Source of the DNA: AP-15 sp963788085
GTDB taxonomy: Bacteria > Pseudomonadota > Alphaproteobacteria > ATCC43930 > CGMCC-115725
Length of the DNA: 64,000 bases
Reading direction: 5' to 3'
NCBI GenBank assembly: GCA_963788085.1
Contig: CAWBFS010000007.1
Coordinates: forward strand, 186,001 to 250,000
Shown here: piece by piece, positions 1 through 9,713 of the stretch
Layout of the letters: the number at the start of each line of letters is the position of its first letter
How positions within the stretch are numbered: the stretch's first letter is position 1
The notes under the pieces: model-generated
What the model was told of the DNA's origin: nothing
Seen by the model: only the letters and a program-made list of their open reading frames with translations
Database searches by the model: none
Program-made: the position numbers and the translations under genes

Positions 1-862
1 CGCCATTCTGCAACAGGCTGCCGAGCGTGCGGGTGAGCCGCGCCGCGAGAGTCTCACGCAATAACCCGCCAGCCACCGGCAAACGCAGCAGCACGCGATC
101 GACCTTCAGACGGTAGGCAGGCCGCATCAATAGCTGCCGCGCGATCAACCCGCCGGCCAAAAGCGCCAGGAACAGCCAGGGCGCCAAGGCGCCGACGACC
201 GTCCCAACGGTCATCAGCACCCGGGTCGCAGCGGGCAGTTCGGCGCCGGCCTGCTCAAAAATCGGCGTAAATTGCGGCAGCACGTAATCGAGCAGCAGCA
301 CGATCGAGCCGATCGCTGCGACTATCAGCAGCGCCGGATAGATCAGCGCCGAACGCAGATTGGCGCTGAGGCTGCGCTCGCGCTCGAGGAGGGTCGCCAG
401 GCGGTCGAGCGTCGCCGGTAAGGTGCCGCCCGCCTCTCCGGCTCGCACCAGGCCGACATAGAGCTTGGAGAAGCTTCGCGGTTCGGCGGCGAGGGCGGCG
501 GCGAGCGAGCTGCCGGAACGCACCTTGTCGCGCACATTGCCGAGAATTCCCCGGGCCCGGGCATTGCGGGTGTTTTCCACGACGAAACGCAGCGCGCGAT
601 CGAGATCCTGCCCCGCCCCCAGCATGATCGACAGCTCGCGGGTGACCTCGCCGAGCGAGGCCTTGTCGAGACCGCGGCTGCGGCCGAGTTCGATCTGCAA
701 GAAGTCGGCCCAGCCGCCGCGCCCCGCGGCCAAATCGGCACGCAGTACGATCTGCCCTTGACGCTGCAGCCGCTCGACGACTGCCGCTCGATCCGGCGCC
801 TCCATCACGCCGCGGGCGACATCACCGCCGGGATTTACCGCCGACCAGCGAAAGGACGGCAT
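1..862 (-). CDS. gspF: Type II secretion inner-membrane protein GspF (partial)
   Basis: This is the inner-membrane platform protein of a type II secretion or type IV pilus-like machine, which couples the GspE ATPase to pseudopilus assembly. From an ATG at 860-862 the minus frame stays open to the window edge, giving about 287 residues of a family that usually has about 400, so the C-terminus lies outside. The N-terminus reads MPSFRWSAVNPGG, typical of GspF. The first cytoplasmic GspF domain follows at about residues 70-190, with the conserved SIMLGAGQDLDRAL and GLVRAGEAGG stretches. A hydrophobic membrane segment (ALLIVAAIGSIVLLL) comes next, then a second at about 235-255. It starts 1 bp after the gspE stop (864-866), so the two are translationally coupled. 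No internal frameshift is visible. Confidence 0.9.
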   Translation of the reverse strand, partial: MPSFRWSAVNPGGDVARGVMEAPDRAAVVERLQRQGQIVLRADLAAGRGGWADFLQIELGRSRGLDKASLGEVTRELSIMLGAGQDLDRALRFVVENTRNARARGILGNVRDKVRSGSSLAAALAAEPRSFSKLYVGLVRAGEAGGTLPATLDRLATLLERERSLSANLRSALIYPALLIVAAIGSIVLLLDYVLPQFTPIFEQAGAELPAATRVLMTVGTVVGALAPWLFLALLAGGLIARQLLMRPAYRLKVDRVLLRLPVAGGLLRETLAARLTRTLGSLLQNG

Positions 863-863
863 C

Positions 864-2604
864 CTAGGCCTCACTCCGGATGCAGCGCACGACCTCCTCG
901 ATCGTGGTATCGCCTTCGATCACCGCGAGCAGGCCGTTGTCGAAGATCGGACGCATGCCTTGTTCGACCGCGGCGCGCTCGATCGCGGCGTCGTCGGCGC
1001 CCTCGAAGATCAGACGGTCGATCGCCCTGTTCGGTACGAGGAGCTCGGCGATGGCCCGCCGGCCGCGATAGCCGGTGCCGCGGCAGGCGGGGCAGCCTTT
1101 TGGATGAAAAAGGGTGATCGCCTCGGCCGGACGCGAGGCGTTCGAGGCCGAGCCGTTCGATCAGAGCCGACGGCGCCTGATCGGGTGTTTTGCATACCGG
1201 ACAGAGCCGGCGGACAAGCCGCTGCGCCAGGACCGCCTTCAGTGTCGCGGTCATCAGATAATCCTCGAGCCCCATGTCGCGCAGGCGCGTCATCGTCGCC
1301 GCCGCCGAGTTCGTATGGATGGTCGACAGCACGAGATGGCCGGTCAGCGCTGCCTGCACTGCGATCTGCACGGTTTCGAGATCGCGGATCTCGCCGATCA
1401 TGATGACGTCGGGATCCTGCCGCAGGATCGAGCGCAACAGGTTCGCGAAATTGAGCCCGATCTGCGGCTTTACTTGGATCTGGTTGATGCCGGTCAGCTG
1501 ATACTCGATCGGGTCTTCGACGGTTACGACATTGCGCGCCACCGTGTTCAGCTTGAGGAGGCCGGTGTAGAGCGTCGTCGTCTTGCCGCTGCCCGTCGGT
1601 CCCGTTACCAGCACCATGCCATTCGGCAGATCGAGCGCGCGTTCAATTCCTTGCCTGATGTCGGCAGGCAGACCGAGCTTGGCATAGTCGAACTCGACGG
1701 CGGTGCGGTCGAGGATCCGCAATACGACCTTTTCGCCGTGCAGCGAGGGGACCGTCGATACCCGAAAATCGATCTCGTGGCCGCGCACCGTCAGCTTGAT
1801 ACGGCCATCCTGCGGCAGCCGGCGTTCGGCAATGTCGAGCCGCGCCATGATCTTGATGCGCGAAATCACGGCGGCTTGCAGCCGCGCCGGCGGCGGCTCG
1901 ACCTCGTGCAGCACGCCGTCATAGCGATAGCGTATCCGTAGCCGGTCCGGAAACGGCTCGAGATGAACGTCCGAGGCGTGCGTTTCGACGGCCCGCGCGA
2001 TCAGCTGATTGACGAGCCGGATGACCGGCGCCTCGCTGGCGAGGTCCTTGAGCCGCTCTGCATCCTCTTCCGCCGGCTCGGCGTCGGCGACCATGTCGTC
2101 GAGCATCTCCTCGGCATCGCTGCCCTCGCCGAGTTCGGCATAGAGCCGATCGAGCGCGGCTTCGAGCTCGATCGGCACGGCGACCGCAACCGCGACCGAT
2201 CGGCCAAGCGCCGCCGCTATGGCGTTACGGGTAAAGACGTCGAGCGGATCGGCCATGGCAAGGGTCGCCCGATCATCGCTCGCCGCGATCGGCATTGCGC
2301 GAACCCGGCGGAGGAATTTCGGCTTTAACCGATCATGAAACAGCGGCGCGTCGGGATAATCCGCAACCGCGACCACCGGCGCCGCAATCAGCTGCGCCAA
2401 AGCTTCGGCGAGCCCGCGGTCGCTGACCAGGCCAAGTTGGGTCAGCACTTGATCGAGCCGTGCCCCCGTCTCCGCTGCGACGCGGCGTGCGCGGTCGAGA
2501 GTGCGCCGGTCGACTGCTCCGCTATCGACAAGATGCACGCCTAACTTGGCGACCAATTCTCCGGCGTCCTGATTGCTTGGAGAAGCGATAGGCTCGAAAG
2601 TCAT
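864..2604 (-). CDS. gspE: Type II secretion ATPase GspE, frameshifted near the 3' end
   Basis: This is the cytoplasmic hexameric ATPase that powers type II secretion. The frame from the ATG at 2604 carries an N-terminal MshEN/GspE-N region (about residues 10-140). The ATPase core follows with Walker A GPTGSGKTTT, Asp box EDPIEYQL, Walker B MIGEIRD and His box TGHLVLSTIHTNS, then the first CPVC pair. After ALIERLGLERL, homology jumps to another frame near 1125-1150. That frame reads HPKGCPACRGTGYRGRRAI, which completes the tetracysteine zinc motif, and ends RCIRSEA at a stop at 864-866. A one-base deletion explains this; read literally, the protein has a nonsense tail to 871. Whether the lesion is real or a sequencing error cannot be told here. 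It is transcribed with gspF and divergently from the prepilin peptidase gene. Confidence 0.88.
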
Positions 2605-2673
2605 GCCGGCGTTATATCACGAGCGGGCGCTACTGCGCGCCGACAGAATAGCTCAAGGACGGGTTGCGGGCGA

Positions 2674-3456
2674 GTGCAAGCGTACTGGACGGAGTTGCTC
2701 GACCGACTGACCGAAGCCGGCGCGACGGAATGGAGCCTCGTGCTGGTTGCGCCCTTCATCGGCAGCTTTCTCGGTCTCCTGATCCGGCGTCTGCCGGAGG
2801 GCTCGCCGATCGCTCGGGGCCGGTCGCGGTGCGACGCGTGCGGTGCCACGCTGCGCGTGCGCGACCTCGTGCCGATCCTCAGCTGGCTCGTCGCCGGTGG
2901 ACGATGCCGTTATTGCCGGCAACCTCTCGGCTGGTTCTACCCGGGGGTAGAGCTGGCTGCCGTTGCCGTTGCCGTTGCCGCTGTGCTGATCGATGGCGGT
3001 CAGCGCGCCTGGCTCGATTGTCTTCTCGGCTGGTGGCTTCTCGCTCTCGGGTGGATCGACCTGCGCTGCTGGCTATTGCTCGACGCCCTGACCTTGCCGC
3101 TGATCATCGCCGGCCTTGCCGCCGCCCTCCTGTTCGATCCCGATCAGCTGACCGACCGCGCTCTGGGCGCGGCGCTCGGGTACTTGAGTTTGACGGCGAT
3201 CGCAACGCTGTACCGAGCATTGCGCGGTCGCGAGGGGCTAGGCGGGGGCGATGCCAAGCTGCTGGCGGCCTCAGGCGCTTGGCTCGGCGCTGCCGCCTTG
3301 CCACAGGTGATCCTGCTCGCAGCCCTGTCGGCGCTCGCCGCTGCCGGCTGCATGCGCCTTACCGGGGTCCGGCTCGGCATCCACTCGGCATTGCCCTTCG
3401 GCCCGTTCCTTGCCCTCGCGACCTGGGTCTTGTGGCTATTGGGCCCCCTCGATTGA
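2674..3456 (+). CDS. gspO: Prepilin peptidase (A24 family, GspO/PilD type)
   Basis: This is an inner-membrane aspartic protease that removes leader peptides from (pseudo)prilins and usually N-methylates the new N-terminus. It has about 260 residues from a GTG at 2674. The N-terminal part has the GSFLGLLIRRLP signature. The zinc-type cysteine pairs CDACG and CRYC lie at about residues 50-95. Hydrophobic helices follow, carrying the two catalytic aspartates in GWIDLR and GGGDAK. The length matches the family. It is divergent from gspE across a 69 bp gap, as expected for a type II secretion locus, which supports the substrate assignment. The Walker-like GGGDAK is the GxGD motif of the family, not a nucleotide site. 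Confidence 0.88.
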   Translation: MQAYWTELLDRLTEAGATEWSLVLVAPFIGSFLGLLIRRLPEGSPIARGRSRCDACGATLRVRDLVPILSWLVAGGRCRYCRQPLGWFYPGVELAAVAVAVAAVLIDGGQRAWLDCLLGWWLLALGWIDLRCWLLLDALTLPLIIAGLAAALLFDPDQLTDRALGAALGYLSLTAIATLYRALRGREGLGGGDAKLLAASGAWLGAAALPQVILLAALSALAAAGCMRLTGVRLGIHSALPFGPFLALATWVLWLLGPLD

Positions 3457-3497
3457 TCGCGAAAGCCGTTTCCGCGCGGAAGCCCTGGGAAACCGGC

Positions 3498-4259
3498 TTA
3501 ACGCGCCTGAAGCGAGTAAATGATGAACAACTCGATCAGGAGGGAGCGCTCGGCGGCGAGCAGCGCCTGAAAACGCGCTCTGGTTATCAGGGCACTAAAG
3601 AGATCGAGGTCGGAATCCGACGAGAGAAGGATATACACGCGCCCTCCCGGAGCGAGCCGCTCGCGCGCCTGGTCGAACAGCAAGGCGATATCGCGGTAAT
3701 TCGGCCCGGCGTGCCAGGCGCGGTCGGCCAAGTCGCGCGGTTCACCGGGAAAGGACGGCGGGCTCGTTATGATGACATCGAAACGGGTGCTGGGTGCCAA
3801 TGCGGAAAGAAGGTCCGAGCACACCGCCGTGACACGGTTCTCAAAGCCGTTGGCGCGCGCGTTTTCGGCCGCGGAAAGCGCAGCGTTGGGGTTTATGTCG
3901 ATGGCAGTGACCTTGGCGGCGCCGGCCCGGGCCGCGGCAAGCGCGAGAATTCCCGATCCCGTGCCTACGTCTGCCACGCGCTTGCCGGTCAGATCGAGCC
4001 GCCCGATGAACGAGGCGAAAAACTCGCTGGTGAGAAAATAGCGGGGATGGAACACGGTGGGCCGTACCACCATCCGAAACCCGGCCGCGTACGTGCGCCG
4101 CGTGGCGCGCCGCTTCAGGATGAAATGATAAGAAAGGAAATGGATGGTGCTGCGGAGCCCGCGCCGCCACTGCCCATGAGGGACATTGTGGCGGTCGAGG
4201 CCGTAAGTGCCTTCGAGTGTCTGGACGATGTCGTGCATAGCCCTCCTCGCACTATGCAC
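3498..4259 (-). CDS. SAM-dependent methyltransferase, PrmC/HemK-like fold
   Basis: This predicted class I SAM-dependent methyltransferase has 253 residues. The SAM-binding motif I reads VADVGTGSGILALAAARAGA at about residues 95-115, followed by the acidic motif VTAIDINPNA. A catalytic-type loop, IITSPPSF, sits where N-methyltransferases of the HemK type have NPPY; here the first Asn is replaced by Ser. The N-terminal 70 residues do not resemble the PrmC helical domain, so I do not assign release-factor methylation. A second start, MHDIVQTLEG at 4238, is also plausible. The gene is convergent with gspO and divergent from creA. The substrate is unknown. Confidence 0.7.
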   Translation of the reverse strand: MHSARRAMHDIVQTLEGTYGLDRHNVPHGQWRRGLRSTIHFLSYHFILKRRATRRTYAAGFRMVVRPTVFHPRYFLTSEFFASFIGRLDLTGKRVADVGTGSGILALAAARAGAAKVTAIDINPNAALSAAENARANGFENRVTAVCSDLLSALAPSTRFDVIITSPPSFPGEPRDLADRAWHAGPNYRDIALLFDQARERLAPGGRVYILLSSDSDLDLFSALITRARFQALLAAERSLLIELFIIYSLQAR

Positions 4260-4374
4260 CTAACAGGCAACACGCCAGTTGGTTCATTTGATCCCAACAT
4301 AGGAACCGGTTACGTCATGACGCCCGGCGCATGTGCCCCGGGTGGGATTCCCATAGACAATCACGAGGGGCGAC

Positions 4375-4891
4375 ATGCGGAAATTCGGTCTGATTGTCGG
4401 GGCTGGCGTCTTGGCGATCGTTCTCCTCTTCGGGCTATGGATATTCAGCCGGCCCGAGCGCGGCACGACCGGGTCGGTCAGCACCCGCTTCCACCTGCTC
4501 GGGCCAAACGACAAGATCGTCGTCGACGGCTTCGACGACCCGAAGGTCGAGGGGGTCGCCTGCCACATCAGCCGGGCGCAAACCGGGTGGGCTGAAAGGG
4601 GGGCTCGGCGTCGCGGAGGACACCAGCGACGCCAGCATAGCCTGTCGCCAGGTCGGGCCGATCAAAATCGCCGGCGAATTGAAGGACGGGGAGCGGGTTT
4701 TCGACGAGCGCCGCAGTCTCCTGTTCAAGACACTGCAGGTCGTTCGTTTCTTCGACCGCGAGCGCAACGTGCTGGTATACGTGGCCTATAGCGACCGCGT
4801 CATCGAAGGCAGCCCAAAAAACAGCATAAGCAGCGTCCCGATCATGAATTGGCCGGGCGCCCAGACCTCGGCCATTCCTCACGAACGGTGA
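4375..4891 (+). CDS. creA: CreA family protein, frameshifted
   Basis: This is a small CreA-family protein of unknown biochemical role, usually exported. The N-terminus (MRKFGLIVGAGVLAIVLLFG) is a clear signal peptide or membrane anchor. The CreA core begins with DGFDDPKVEGVACHISRA. Near 4583-4590 homology moves by one base into another frame, which continues GGLGVAEDTSDASIACRQVG, then VVRFFDRERNVLVYVAYSDR and EGSPKNSISSVP, ending at 4891. All family landmarks are present across the two frames, so one inserted base (likely the t in gggtggg) breaks an otherwise normal gene of about 170 codons. Confidence 0.82.
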
Positions 4892-5184
4892 GCGCAGCCG
4901 CCGGAACTCTGCGGCGACAGCCATGGTTCTATTTGCAGTCGGGCGGATGACCCGCTCCGGCGACAAATTGAGAAACGAACTGCTCGGTCGACCCGCCGAT
5001 TAAAACGAGCCACCTCTCGCATGGACCAGGCCCATGAGCAGCACTGATATGCGTACAGATGTCCCGATCGACCGGGCGGAGCACGCGCCCCTTTGGGCGG
5101 TCGCGTTTGCCGCGCTGTTGCTCGCCGTGAGTTTCGGCCAGCGCCGGACCGAGCGGGGAGACGGACACGCGGACCGAAGATCGC
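4892..5184 (+). other. Intergenic region with a possible short membrane ORF
   Basis: No recognised gene lies between creA and the YihY gene. An open frame from an ATG at 5034 (or 5049) encodes a short hydrophobic segment, PLWAVAFAALLLAVSFGQ, then runs on as arginine-rich out-of-frame sequence over the start of the YihY gene. It could be a small membrane protein, or an N-terminal piece of YihY separated by another indel; neither can be settled by reading. Confidence 0.3.
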
Positions 5185-6141
5185 GTGGCGCCGGAAGCCG
5201 GCCGCGGCCGATCCGCCGACACACCCTCGGAAATTCCGGCCCAGGGGTGGAAGGACATTCTTCTGCGGGTCTACCACGGTATTTCGGAAGACCGCATCCT
5301 GTTGGTCGCAGCCGGGGTGACCTTCTACCTCCTGCTGTCGATTTTCCCCGGGATAGCGGCTCTGTTTTCGATATACGGGCTCTTCGCCAATCCCGCAGAC
5401 ATTGCCGGTCACCTCGACGCGCTGGCTAACGTCGCGCCGGGTGGTGCCATCGACTTGCTTCGTGACGACATGACCCGGCTCGCCTCAAACGGGGGGACGA
5501 CGCTCGGCATCGGCTTTCTGGTGAGCCTTGCCGTCTCGTTGTGGACCACCAATTCGGGCGTCAGCGCGATTTTCGATGCTTTGAACATCGTTTACGAAGA
5601 AAAGGAGAAGCGTGGGTTGGTGAGATTTTATTTGACCACACTCACCTTTACGGCGGCCTCTATTGTTTTTATTCTTTTGACAATTGCCGTAGTCGTGCTT
5701 TTACCGGTGGTGTTGAACTTTATCCCACTGCCGGGCGGAACGGACCTGCTCGTCAAGTTCGCGCGGTGGCCAATACTTTTCGTACTCACCGCGTTGGCGC
5801 TGGCGGCGCTCTACAGGTACGGCCCGAGCCGAGCCGAGGCGCGCTGGCGTTGGATTACGTGGGGCAGCGCCTTTGCGACGGTAGTGTGGGTTGCCGCTTC
5901 GGTTCTGTTCTCGTGGTACGTCGCGAATTTCGGCAGCTACAACAAGACCTATGGGTCGCTCGGCGCGATCATCGGCTTCATGACATGGATCTGGATCTCG
6001 ATCATCGTCGTTCTGGTCGGCGCCAAGCTCGATGCCGAGATGGAGCATCAGACCGCGCGCGAAACGACCACCGGTCAGCCCAAGCCGCTCGGAATGCGCG
6101 GCGCGCGGATGGCCGACACGGTCGGACCGGCCCAAGGATAA
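5185..6141 (+). CDS. YihY/BrkB-type inner-membrane protein
   Basis: This is a polytopic inner-membrane protein of the YihY (formerly RNase BN-like) family, function not established. It has 318 residues from a GTG at 5185. The conserved N-terminal ILLRVYHGISEDRILLVAAG precedes the first helix, FYLLLSIFPGIAALFSIYGL. About six transmembrane helices follow, with the family signatures WTTNSGVSAIFDALNIVYEE and YGSLGAIIGFMTWIWIS. The C-terminal tail is polar. The start is uncertain: no SD-like sequence clearly favours this GTG, and a hydrophobic ORF lies just upstream in another frame. It is convergent with the isochorismatase-like gene. Confidence 0.8.
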   Translation: MAPEAGRGRSADTPSEIPAQGWKDILLRVYHGISEDRILLVAAGVTFYLLLSIFPGIAALFSIYGLFANPADIAGHLDALANVAPGGAIDLLRDDMTRLASNGGTTLGIGFLVSLAVSLWTTNSGVSAIFDALNIVYEEKEKRGLVRFYLTTLTFTAASIVFILLTIAVVVLLPVVLNFIPLPGGTDLLVKFARWPILFVLTALALAALYRYGPSRAEARWRWITWGSAFATVVWVAASVLFSWYVANFGSYNKTYGSLGAIIGFMTWIWISIIVVLVGAKLDAEMEHQTARETTTGQPKPLGMRGARMADTVGPAQG

Positions 6142-6161
6142 TATCCCAAAACGGCCTGATC

Positions 6162-6764
6162 TCAATCCCAGCACGCGAGGATCGTCTCGCTGCTGGCGGT
6201 CTCGATCTGCTGACTGAAACGGTTGTGGTAAAGGGTTAGCAACGCATCGTGCGTGGCGTCCGATGAACTGCACAGCGCATCGGTCGCGAGCACGACTCGG
6301 TAGCCGAGGTCGACGGCATCGAGAACGGCGGCGAGCACGCAGACGTCGGTTTCGGCTCCGGTCATGACGAGGCTGTCGATCCTACGCCGGCGCAAAAGGT
6401 CGCTCAATTCCGGCTCGGAAAATGGCGAATACAGCCTCTTGTCGATCACCTCGGCAGGGGGCGCGAGCGCCGCCAATGGCGGGACCAGCTCGATCAGCCG
6501 CGGGTCGATCCGCTCCAAAGTCAGCTCTCTCCAGCGCTCGTAATAGCGCTGCCAGCTGCCCGGCATCCGGTCGGGCCGCCGTGGCGGGATGAAGCGGGTA
6601 AAGACCGTCTGCGACGGGTGACGCTCGGCGATGCGCGTCACGACCGGAAGCACCCGCGCCATCCAGGGCGTATGCCAGGGTGTCTCCTCGGCAAATACAT
6701 TCTGCATGTCGACGCAGAGATGGGCGGTGCGGTCCGTCAGGGGACCGAAGGGCAGCGCGTCCAA
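6162..6764 (-). CDS. Isochorismatase-like cysteine hydrolase
   Basis: This predicted cytosolic amidohydrolase of the isochorismatase superfamily has 200 residues. The three catalytic positions can be read: Asp in LCVDMQNVF (about residue 19), Lys in VIDKRLYSPF (about 108) and Cys in TGAETDVCVLAA (about 141). That combination fits nicotinamidase/ureido-type hydrolases, but the substrate cannot be assigned. It is the last gene of a minus-strand set with the response regulator, KaiC-like ATPase and histidine kinase, 12 bp after the regulator stop. Whether it belongs functionally to that signalling unit is inference from spacing only. Confidence 0.8.
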   Translation of the reverse strand: MDALPFGPLTDRTAHLCVDMQNVFAEETPWHTPWMARVLPVVTRIAERHPSQTVFTRFIPPRRPDRMPGSWQRYYERWRELTLERIDPRLIELVPPLAALAPPAEVIDKRLYSPFSEPELSDLLRRRRIDSLVMTGAETDVCVLAAVLDAVDLGYRVVLATDALCSSSDATHDALLTLYHNRFSQQIETASSETILACWD

Positions 6765-6776
6765 CCGGTCCGCCTC

Positions 6777-7157
6777 TCAGCTGTGCTGGCCTAGCACGGT
6801 TTTGACAATATTGGTGACCGCCGCCAGCTTGAATGGTTTGCGCAGGAACGCGGCATACATGCCGCGCGCGGCTTCGGCGACGGCGCTTTCGGGGAGTGAA
6901 CTCATGACCACCGCGGGGACGTTGCGGTAGGCCGGATCTTCCTTCATCGCCTTGAGCATGGCCGGCCCGTCCATTATCGGCATCATGAAGTCGAGCAGGA
7001 CGAAGTCGGGCCGCCTTTTGCCGAGGAGCTCCAACCCTTGCCGGCCGTTGACTGCCGTCACCACTTCGTGGCCGGCGTCGGCCAATACGGATTGGAGGAC
7101 CTCGGCAACGCTGAATTCGTCGTCGACCACCAGGATGAGCGCCACCCTAATCCTCAC
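6777..7157 (-). CDS. Single-domain response regulator (CheY-like receiver)
   Basis: This is a stand-alone receiver domain of 126 residues with no output domain. The acidic pocket reads VVDDEF at the N-terminus, the phospho-acceptor Asp lies in VLLDFMMPIMDGP, and the conserved Thr/Ser and Lys positions appear as VVMSSLP and FLRKPF. A second GTG, giving a protein beginning with ALILVVDDEF, is equally possible. The gene overlaps the end of the KaiC-like gene by 11 bp, so the two are probably translationally coupled. The natural phosphodonor would be the kinase two genes upstream in the same direction. It may act as a phosphorelay intermediate or by protein contact. Confidence 0.9.
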   Translation of the reverse strand: MRIRVALILVVDDEFSVAEVLQSVLADAGHEVVTAVNGRQGLELLGKRRPDFVLLDFMMPIMDGPAMLKAMKEDPAYRNVPAVVMSSLPESAVAEAARGMYAAFLRKPFKLAAVTNIVKTVLGQHS

Positions 7158-8609
7158 TGTGATGCCCGGTGGCTGGCGCCCTGACCGGGCCCTGATACCC
7201 GCCTTGCCGCATTACCTGCGCCAGAATCTCCTCTGCCGCCGTGGAATCCGGCTCGATGACGATGCCGTTCCCGGAGATGCTGAACCTGTGCAATGCACAG
7301 TTGATGTCGGCGTCACGAACCTTCAGCACCGAAATCATCCGGTGCAGCTGCGAGCGCAGCTCGACATAGCGCATCACCAGGATGATTTCCGCGATGCACG
7401 AGACCCCCCGAAGCGATAGGCCGCTAAAGGGCAGACCCAGCACGGGGCCGATCAAATCGGCCTCCGAGGTAAAGAGAGTACTGATGCCACGCCCGCGGAA
7501 TTCGCTGCTAAAGGCGGAGAAAATATGGCCGAGGCGCTCCGGCTCGGGAGCCAGCCTTTCAAACCCCTGGAGGCCGTCGATGAACAGCCGGCGCATGCGG
7601 CGGCGTTCGATCTCCGCAACGAGCCGATCGCAGGTTTCATCGAGCAACCCTTCGGTCGTGGGCTGCCAGACGATTTCGACATGACCCTCGGCGACCAGAT
7701 GATCGAGCGGCAGCCCCAGTGCTTTCGCCTTGTCGCAAATTGCTGCCGGGGTCTCATAGAAACCCGAAGAAGAGGCCCGGATTATCGTTATTGCATTCGC
7801 TGAGAAAATGCAGGCCGAGCGTGGTCTTGCCGATGCCCGGCGGGCCAACCAGCAGAGCGGTCGAGTGCTGCGGGAAACCCCCGCCCATTATCCGGTCGAG
7901 TTGAGCAACACCCGTCGAAATCGGCGGCCCGGTCACCTTATCCGGGACCGAAGGGTGCGCCAGCAATGCCTCGGTACGCGGATAGACGACAATCCCCTCA
8001 TCGGTGATGCGGAACGAATGCTCGCCTCGCAGATACCCGCTGCCCCGCAGCTTATGAACCTGCAGGACGACGTTCCGCGTGTCTGCCGTAAAGTTTGGTA
8101 TGGAGCTCGATGACCCCGTCCACCAGCGTGTGCTCGGCCGAGCTTTGGCCTACGCCGGTCAGGAGCAGCATCGCGCAATCCGCTAGTGCAGCTTGAGCTT
8201 GCAATTCATGGATGAATTTCTTGAACTCTCGGCTGGAGACCGCGGTCTCTTCGATGGCCGACAATCCGTCGAGGACGAGGATGCTCGCCCCGCGCGCCTG
8301 GACTTCGCGGCGTAGCAGGTTCAAGACCGCCGGGAGGCCCTCCTGTTCGAGAACACGAAAGGCGCTGATGTAGTAGAGGCGGTCCGGGATAATCGCTTCT
8401 TCGAAAAACCCGAGCTGCCCGATATGAAGCAGCATCCGCGCATGATTCTCGGCCAGCAGCGTTACATAGAGCGCACGGCCACCCGTGGCGACATGGTGGA
8501 AGCAGATCTGGTTGCCGAGGATGGTCTTTCCTGCCCCAGGTGAGCCTTGGACGATAAAGATGCCGCCGCGCAAAAAGCCGCCGCGCAGAACCGCGTCCAG
8601 TCCCGGCAC
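7147..8609 (-). CDS. Double-domain KaiC-like RecA-fold ATPase, two frameshifts
   Basis: This is a KaiC-family ATPase with two RecA-like domains. The first domain runs from the GVPGLDAVLRGG-type start and has Walker A GSPGAGKTIL and Walker B-like ILVLDGLSAIEE. After LYGRHAERR the frame breaks near 8058-8072. The correct frame continues HKLRGSGYLRGEHSFRITDE into the second domain, with DRIMGGGFPQ, Walker A GPPGIGKTTLG and Walker B LFIDGLQG. A second one-base shift lies near 7755-7763 (FFGF then YETPAAICDKA). The protein ends HHSED at 7147. The true start may be a few codons upstream of the GTG at 8609, because RPPLLKRIPS precedes it in frame. No KaiA or KaiB is nearby. The likely role is ATP-driven signalling with the adjacent kinase and receiver, not necessarily a clock. 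Confidence 0.82.
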
Positions 8610-8648
8610 TCCGCTCGGGATGCGTTTGAGCAGCGGTGGCCGGATTCG

Positions 8649-9473
8649 TCAGTCGGGCATGTTCTGTGCTACCCGGCCGCAGCGGCAATCTGACGGTGAA
8701 TGCCGATCCGATACCCCGGCGGCTCGAAACGCTGATCTCGCCCTGCATAGCGCGCACGAGCTGGCGCGTTACCCACAAGCCGACGCCAAACCCGCCATTG
8801 GGCTTCGCTCGACGGGAGCGATGAAAACGCTCGAAAATCAGCGCTTGGTCGCAATCCGATATTCCGACACCCTCGTCGCGAACCGACAACCGAGCCAGCT
8901 CGCCATCGCTCGTCAACGAGACCTCGACGGGCCGCCCGATCCGAATCGAATGGCATTGGACAGCAGATTTTCCAAGATCTGCTCGACCGCCGTTGGATCG
9001 CACAGTGCGCTCACCCCGTCCTCGACGGTGATTCGAACTCGGCAGCCGGCACTCTCGGCCAAAGGCAGCATGTTCGCGGTGACCTCCCGGATCAGCGCCG
9101 ATAGGTCCACCTCGGCGGTTTGCAGGTTCAGTTTTCCGGAACTGGCGCGCGCCACCTCGAGTAGGGTCGTCGCCCGCCTCAGATATGCATTGACTAGCCC
9201 TTCGAGTGCCTCCAGGCCGTGCACCAATCCCGCTGGCACGCCTCCCGACATCTGACGCGCCCTCGCCAGCAGAAGCTCCAGGCGCGCGCTGATCGGTGTC
9301 ATCGGGTTGCGCAATTCGTGTGCGGCGATCGCCAGGAAATCGTCGCGCGCCCGCAGCTCGGCCTCCAGCTCGCCGACGCGCGCCGCCAGCGTCGTTTCCC
9401 GGACCGTGGGGCCCTTCGCGGGGGGCGTTCTCCCAACTGCTCTTCGATCTTGTCGTTTTCGCCGAATTTTCAT
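8649..9473 (-). CDS. Sensor-type histidine kinase, frameshifted
   Basis: This is a soluble histidine kinase with no transmembrane segment visible. From the ATG at 9473, preceded by an AGAGG ribosome-binding site, a short coiled-coil region leads to the H-box FLAIAAHELRNPMTPISA with the phospho-accepting His. The N-box is LENLLSNAIRFG. Near 8925-8938 the frame shifts and homology continues as GRPVEVSLTSDGE, with the G1 box DEGVGISD, F-box FERFHR and G2 box GGFGVGLWVTRQLV. The 3' end is uncertain: the shifted frame reads on into the KaiC-like gene, while the original frame reaches a stop at 8649-8651, implying a compensating second indel. No sensory PAS or GAF domain is obvious. It heads the kinase-KaiC-receiver set. 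Confidence 0.8.
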
Positions 9474-9713
9474 CAAAATCCTCTGGCGAGGCCGGCCGCG
9501 CTCTCCAGCCCGAACCCCTGCCCTCCTCCCGCGGCAGCGCCGGCAGTTCTTGAAACAAGGGCGAGCCAGCTCGCGTTCCGCCGCTTCGGCTGACGGCGTT
9601 AGCTGTTCTCGGTTTTCTTGGAGACCGCTGGTGGCGTGTTGCGCCGATCGCGCAGCGCCTGGTCGTTCGAGGTCGACGTTCGGCCTTGGGTCGAGACCGC
9701 GCTGGAACACCCG

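Noticed and set aside
9474..9713. N-terminal extension of the histidine kinase up to 9710
   Set aside because: The 79 extra residues are Arg/Pro-rich without structure, and a well-spaced AGAGG site supports the ATG at 9473.
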